Source: Planctomycetaceae bacterium (GTDB lineage Bacteria; Planctomycetota; Planctomycetia; Planctomycetales; Planctomycetaceae). From it: a DNA stretch of 11,379 bases. A model generated the notes under the pieces. That model saw only the letters and a list, made by a program, of their open reading frames with translations, did not search any database and was not told where the DNA came from. Location: assembly GCA_015487825.1 (NCBI GenBank), contig WFOZ01000931.1, positions 1 through 11,379 on the forward strand, read 5' to 3'. A program made the translations under genes and the position numbers. This document shows, one piece after another, positions 7,939 to 11,379 of the stretch. Numbering within the stretch: position 1 is the stretch's first letter; the number at the start of each line of letters is the position of its first letter.

Positions 7939-8844
7939 CTAATTTTTCGGAATCTGTGATTTCAGCTTTCCAGCCTGATCAAAAATAAAGATCGACTTTG
8001 CCTTTGGGTCTGCTATATAAAGCTGTTTGTTGTGCCAGGCTAATCCGACCGGATTATTTAGTTTCTTATCTGTAATGAATGCTGTTGGTTTATTATTGGG
8101 ATCTTCCGATGAAATTTTCCAGATCGTTTTGGCATAGCCATCTGCAATATACTGATTCCCCTGTGCGTCGATTGCAATGTGGTGTGAAAACTGAAAAGGA
8201 CGTCCCGGAGTCAACACTTCTATTTTTTTGTCGGGAGCAATTTTCAAAAACTGATTACTTGAGTGTGCAGCTGCCAGCAAGAAGCCCTGTTTATCAAAAG
8301 CCAGTCCACGCACGGGCAATCCGGTGACAAAAGTTTCTGGCACACCTCCTTTTTCCGGCACGATAACTATCGAACGTGTTTCCAGATCTGCTACGTAAAT
8401 CTCGCCTTTGCTATTTACTGCAATCGCCATCGGGATTCCAATTTTCCCCTTGGTTAACGGAGTTGGTTTTCCCTCTTTCGAAAAACGGTAAATTTCGCGT
8501 GTCGAAGAATCTCCCGCTATCAGGTTCCCGTTATTGTCCAACGCCAGACACCTGATTGCATTAAGCGGAGTTCGAAACTTCTTTGAGCCCTGGAAAAATA
8601 TTTCACTTTTTCCTTGAGTAATTTTCCAGATTCCCGGTAGCTTTCGATCTGCAACAAAAATCGTCTCCTGCTTATCGACAACAACAGATAACGGATACTG
8701 AAATTCTTCCGCGGTAGCAGTAGCGGGGGAAGAAAATACCAGCAAAACGACCAAACAGACCACAGCAGGAGACAGGCTTTTTCCGGTACAGATGCGGTGC
8801 GAATAGCTCAATTCCAGTCTGGCTTGCAAAGTTCTGATCCTCAT
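7939..8844 (-). CDS. Secreted NHL-repeat beta-propeller protein
   Basis: This is a predicted exported six-bladed propeller of the NHL/SMP-30-like class. A basic n-region (1-24) and hydrophobic core (about 25-40) end in ATATA before Glu46, a good signal peptidase I site near 45/46. Six repeats with the pattern hydrophobic-AxDxxGxxYIAD begin near residues 50, 97, 138, 178, 220 and 264; clear examples are IAIDAQGNQYIAD and IAVNSKGEIYVAD. Such propellers usually bind partners or ligands; no catalytic residues or metal loop stand out, so enzyme activity is not claimed. The length of 301 residues is enough for one complete propeller. The gene lies 128 bases after the FG-GAP gene and 157 bases before the cytochrome gene on the same strand. 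Only one Met is available near the N-terminus, and no Shine-Dalgarno precedes it. Confidence 0.85.
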   Translation of the reverse strand: MRIRTLQARLELSYSHRICTGKSLSPAVVCLVVLLVFSSPATATAEEFQYPLSVVVDKQETIFVADRKLPGIWKITQGKSEIFFQGSKKFRTPLNAIRCLALDNNGNLIAGDSSTREIYRFSKEGKPTPLTKGKIGIPMAIAVNSKGEIYVADLETRSIVIVPEKGGVPETFVTGLPVRGLAFDKQGFLLAAAHSSNQFLKIAPDKKIEVLTPGRPFQFSHHIAIDAQGNQYIADGYAKTIWKISSEDPNNKPTAFITDKKLNNPVGLAWHNKQLYIADPKAKSIFIFDQAGKLKSQIPKN

Positions 8845-8857
8845 ATTCAGGGGCGAT

Positions 8858-8888
8858 CTATCAATTCAATAAACTAAACTATCAACTC
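8858..8888 (-). promoter_or_regulatory. 21-base-spaced direct repeat upstream of the NHL gene
   Basis: On the minus strand GAGTTGATAG (8888-8879) and GAATTGATAG (8867-8858) differ at one base and are spaced 21 bases apart, two helical turns. The nearer copy ends 13 bases before the ATG. This is the geometry of a dimeric regulator site, but no cognate regulator is visible in the window. Confidence 0.3.
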
Positions 8889-8933
8889 AAGGCAGATAGA
8901 ATGACCCGGGGTTCTGCTGAACACCTGGTACGA

Positions 8934-8951
8934 GCGGTCTGTTTTGACCGC
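8934..8951 (-). terminator. Hairpin after the 798-residue FG-GAP gene
   Basis: GCGGTC and GACCGC form a perfect 6-bp GC-rich stem with a 6-base loop, starting 21 bases after the upstream gene's stop. No T-run follows on the minus strand. It may be a weak terminator or an mRNA-stabilising stem. Confidence 0.3.
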
Positions 8952-8972
8952 CGAAACAAAATGGATACATTC

Positions 8973-11379
8973 TTAATTGGCAGATTGATTCATCAACGCT
9001 TTCCAGAATCCGGATCGTGATTGTCTTCGGTTATGATACTCTATTTCATCCTTGCGATGCACCGCTGCATTACGAAAATCGTCCTCGGTAATGAAGGGGT
9101 AACGACTCATTCGATAAAACGGGAGAGGATCAACTGACTGCCCATAGACGGTATTCAAATCGGCATCTTTATCCCAACCGACGTTGTACAAGATGAAATC
9201 TCGTCGCCAACCCGCAGGCAACGCTTTTTCCGGCACCTGAAAACGGAGTGACAACTCATCACCCGCCCCCAGGATAACCAACCGTTCATCTTTACTGCGA
9301 ATCAACTCTCGTACATCACCAAACTTCGTGAAACAGCCCTGCATTGGGGGCCATTTGGGTGCTTGCTTCACTTTATTGTAGTTGTACAACTCCGGTCCGA
9401 ATTGAGGATGCTGAATAATTTCTGAGTATCCGCGATAATGCAAATCGGCATAATTCAGCTTACATTTTGACTGAGTGAAATCAACCCCGTTCTCATTAAC
9501 GGTAAAAAAAATGTGGTCCCAGTACAATTCCTGTTCGCTCGATAAACGCAGGCGGTAATCTTTCGTCAAAAATACTTTGGACAGGTCGAGTACAATGGTT
9601 TTTGTTTTACCGCCGGGGAAACCGGTGAACGGGATAACCTTCTCCCATTTCCCTTTGGCATTAAGTACTGAAAGTGATAAAGGAGCTGGAGGGAGTTTTG
9701 TTTTATTTTGTGCTATGGATGCGTTTATTGATGTATCGCTTGGTAAAAGCCAACCGGTTAAAAACAGTTTGATCGATCTGGGGTCTTCCAGTTTTCCTAA
9801 ATCAATTTCCAGATAATGATTTTCAACAATACCTTGCAGATACTTTTTATGAAATGACTTAGCGTATTGCTCGTCCCGCCTGGAAACCAGTTCCAGTAAA
9901 TCATCGTTGTACTGATTGACAACGGAAATCGGTTGCCTTGCATTTTGAACGGTATGAATTTCGAATGATGAAATTTGAGCCGGGCCAACTTTTTCATTGG
10001 AAAAAATTTGCACATCTGCAGGATGATCAATCGCAATCAACTGAATCGTATCGAAGTAGGCTGCTTCCCAGAGTTCCTCAGTAATTTGTATATCGTAAGT
10101 ACCCGCGTGTGGTTTCAATTGGTCTCCCGTTACAAGTAAATATTCCCATTCCCGATGTGGTGCTATCGCCCCTGTTGGTGTTATTAATCCCAGCGGTGCG
10201 GCCCAAAGCAGGTCGGTTACAAAATTATATTGTTTGCCGTTCCAGGCGTATAAGTAAGGGCAAGACCCTTTCAGAGTCTGTTTTTCATAGAGGCAGATAT
10301 TGGTTGCCGGTTCGATAATATTGACCGGTATTCCGTTCGTCCATAAAATCCGTATGGCATCTGCCTGAGAATATTTTCCAAGTCCAAAATGTGTCTTTTG
10401 TGAAGTGATAACGCGAGGTTGATAAAGCCCTTCAGCTTTCAGTTCTAGCAGACTGCCTATGCCATAATGGTTGACTCTTCCGCTGGCAGCACGTTGATTC
10501 CCTTTGATTTGCTCCGCACGCAGTACAACTTCCAGCCAGTTATTTTTATTGCCACCCTGATTACGAAAAATCTGGATCGATCCACCAGCCGGCTGAGCTG
10601 AATTTGCGTTTGCAGGCAACAGGCAGAGATCCAAATCGCCGTCTCCATCGAGATCTGCACTGTCGCCCTGCAGAACCGTCTCCGCATCTGCAAAATCAAC
10701 GGGGATCTGTTTGGAAAAAGTGCCACGAGAATCAGCAAGCCAGACTTTCTGATCGGTTGCATGATGCGAGAAGATATCGAGCCAGCCGTTATTGTCAAAA
10801 TCAGCAAGATGCACCCCTTTGGAGGGAGTTTTTGATATCTGCACTGCGGCTGATAATGTCACGTTACCGCCGGGCGTTGTTTGAGTTGTCACCTTTTGCA
10901 GGCCTGCTTCACCTGCTAACAACAGGTCCCACGAAGCATTACCATCAAAATCTAAAACATGTAAATCAGTGATGGCCCCTGGTGCCAGTTTTTCAATCTG
11001 TAAAGGTTGCCAGCGAAACCGTCCATGCTTCATGTTCTCAAGAATACCAAGCGAGTTTCCCTGTGCGGTTCCAACGACAATATCCAAATCGACATCACGG
11101 TCCCAATCAACCGCCACAAGAGAATGTACGTTAATATCAGATTTCGCGAATGCAGATTCGCCGCTTACCTGCTGATATTCAAAGGGAGAAAGCTGTTTCC
11201 ATAAAGAGAGATTATTATTGGTTGCGATGCACAAATCCAGATCCCCATCGTGATCGAAATCTATCGGCAGAATTTTTTTTGGCGAGGAGAATGCTTTCAA
11301 TGAGGAACTTTTATCGACAGGAACCAATGACCGTTTATCTGATTTCGGTTCCCGGATATTTTCGAGCAATGTAATTCCG
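8973..11379 (-). CDS. FG-GAP/VCBS repeat protein with ASPIC/UnbV domain and long unassigned C-terminal extension, 5' end cut off
   Basis: This is a second CRTAC1-like propeller protein, truncated by the window edge. The frame stays open past base 11369, where a TTG (numbered residue 1 here) could be taken for a start; three more in-frame codons (Gly-Ile-Thr) precede it, so the real N-terminus is outside. FG-GAP-type loops occur at 37-45 (DFDHDGDLD), 88-96, 140-148, 190-198 and 239-247 (DLDGDGDLD). The middle three are degenerate, for example DFDGNASWD. An ASPIC/UnbV domain spans about 278-355 (NNWLEVVL; ILWTNG). From about 367 to 798, starting at CPYLYAWNGKQYNFVTDLLW, comes a region of over 400 residues, mostly beta-strand-like, that I cannot assign; similar tails occur in some CRTAC1-type proteins as I recall. 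It has no CXXCH and no clear membrane segment here. It is the first gene of the minus-strand group, and an extracytoplasmic scaffold role is inferred. Confidence 0.85.
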   Translation of the reverse strand, partial: GITLLENIREPKSDKRSLVPVDKSSSLKAFSSPKKILPIDFDHDGDLDLCIATNNNLSLWKQLSPFEYQQVSGESAFAKSDINVHSLVAVDWDRDVDLDIVVGTAQGNSLGILENMKHGRFRWQPLQIEKLAPGAITDLHVLDFDGNASWDLLLAGEAGLQKVTTQTTPGGNVTLSAAVQISKTPSKGVHLADFDNNGWLDIFSHHATDQKVWLADSRGTFSKQIPVDFADAETVLQGDSADLDGDGDLDLCLLPANANSAQPAGGSIQIFRNQGGNKNNWLEVVLRAEQIKGNQRAASGRVNHYGIGSLLELKAEGLYQPRVITSQKTHFGLGKYSQADAIRILWTNGIPVNIIEPATNICLYEKQTLKGSCPYLYAWNGKQYNFVTDLLWAAPLGLITPTGAIAPHREWEYLLVTGDQLKPHAGTYDIQITEELWEAAYFDTIQLIAIDHPADVQIFSNEKVGPAQISSFEIHTVQNARQPISVVNQYNDDLLELVSRRDEQYAKSFHKKYLQGIVENHYLEIDLGKLEDPRSIKLFLTGWLLPSDTSINASIAQNKTKLPPAPLSLSVLNAKGKWEKVIPFTGFPGGKTKTIVLDLSKVFLTKDYRLRLSSEQELYWDHIFFTVNENGVDFTQSKCKLNYADLHYRGYSEIIQHPQFGPELYNYNKVKQAPKWPPMQGCFTKFGDVRELIRSKDERLVILGAGDELSLRFQVPEKALPAGWRRDFILYNVGWDKDADLNTVYGQSVDPLPFYRMSRYPFITEDDFRNAAVHRKDEIEYHNRRQSRSGFWKALMNQSAN

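Noticed and set aside
8859..8942. Promoter for the NHL gene
   Set aside because: TTGATA and TTGAGT could serve as -35 boxes, but no acceptable -10 lies at the right spacing.
10604..10972. 122-codon plus-strand open frame
   Set aside because: It is antisense to the strongly supported FG-GAP coding sequence, with no recognisable domain; treated as a shadow.
11367..11369. TTG as the start codon of the minus-strand FG-GAP gene
   Set aside because: The frame is open for three more codons up to the window edge, and the protein begins in the middle of a repeat-like segment (GITLLENI). The gene is better read as truncated.

Overview
The window most likely comes from a planctomycete. The base composition is moderate, a little under 50% GC by eye. 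This rests on the gene content: a Tat-exported DUF1501 protein, two ASPIC/UnbV proteins with FG-GAP/VCBS repeats (CRTAC1-like), an NHL-repeat propeller and a large membrane-anchored multiheme cytochrome with C-terminal TPRs. No start codon has a convincing Shine-Dalgarno sequence, which fits that phylum. A Gimesia-like genus is a guess.

Layout: two plus-strand genes occupy the left side. The first (1-1454, 5' end cut off) is a trypsin-like S1C serine protease with an intact catalytic triad, a repetitive Gly/Pro/Ala/Met-rich N-terminal segment and an unrecognised C-terminal domain. The second (1518-2921) is a DUF1501 protein. They converge on four minus-strand genes. In transcription order these are: a cut-off FG-GAP/ASPIC-UnbV protein with a long C-terminal extension (8973-11379), a secreted six-blade NHL propeller (7939-8844), a 940-residue cytochrome (4959-7781) and a second FG-GAP/ASPIC-UnbV protein with one membrane anchor (3030-4916). 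There is no gene-free stretch over 300 bases, and I see no RNA genes, mobile elements or CRISPR.

The minus-strand genes look like one functional unit. The cytochrome has five CXXCH c-heme sites on the extracytoplasmic side. Its five predicted helices carry four histidines placed so that they could hold two stacked b-hemes. It could therefore be a quinol-linked transmembrane electron conduit that ends in five c-hemes and a TPR docking domain. The three predicted propeller-type proteins beside it would be extracytoplasmic scaffolds or electron-transfer partners. This is inference: the motifs are visible in the sequence, the joint function is not proven. TTGATA copies upstream of the NHL and cytochrome genes may mark shared regulation. 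The protease and DUF1501 pair is probably a separate transcription unit.
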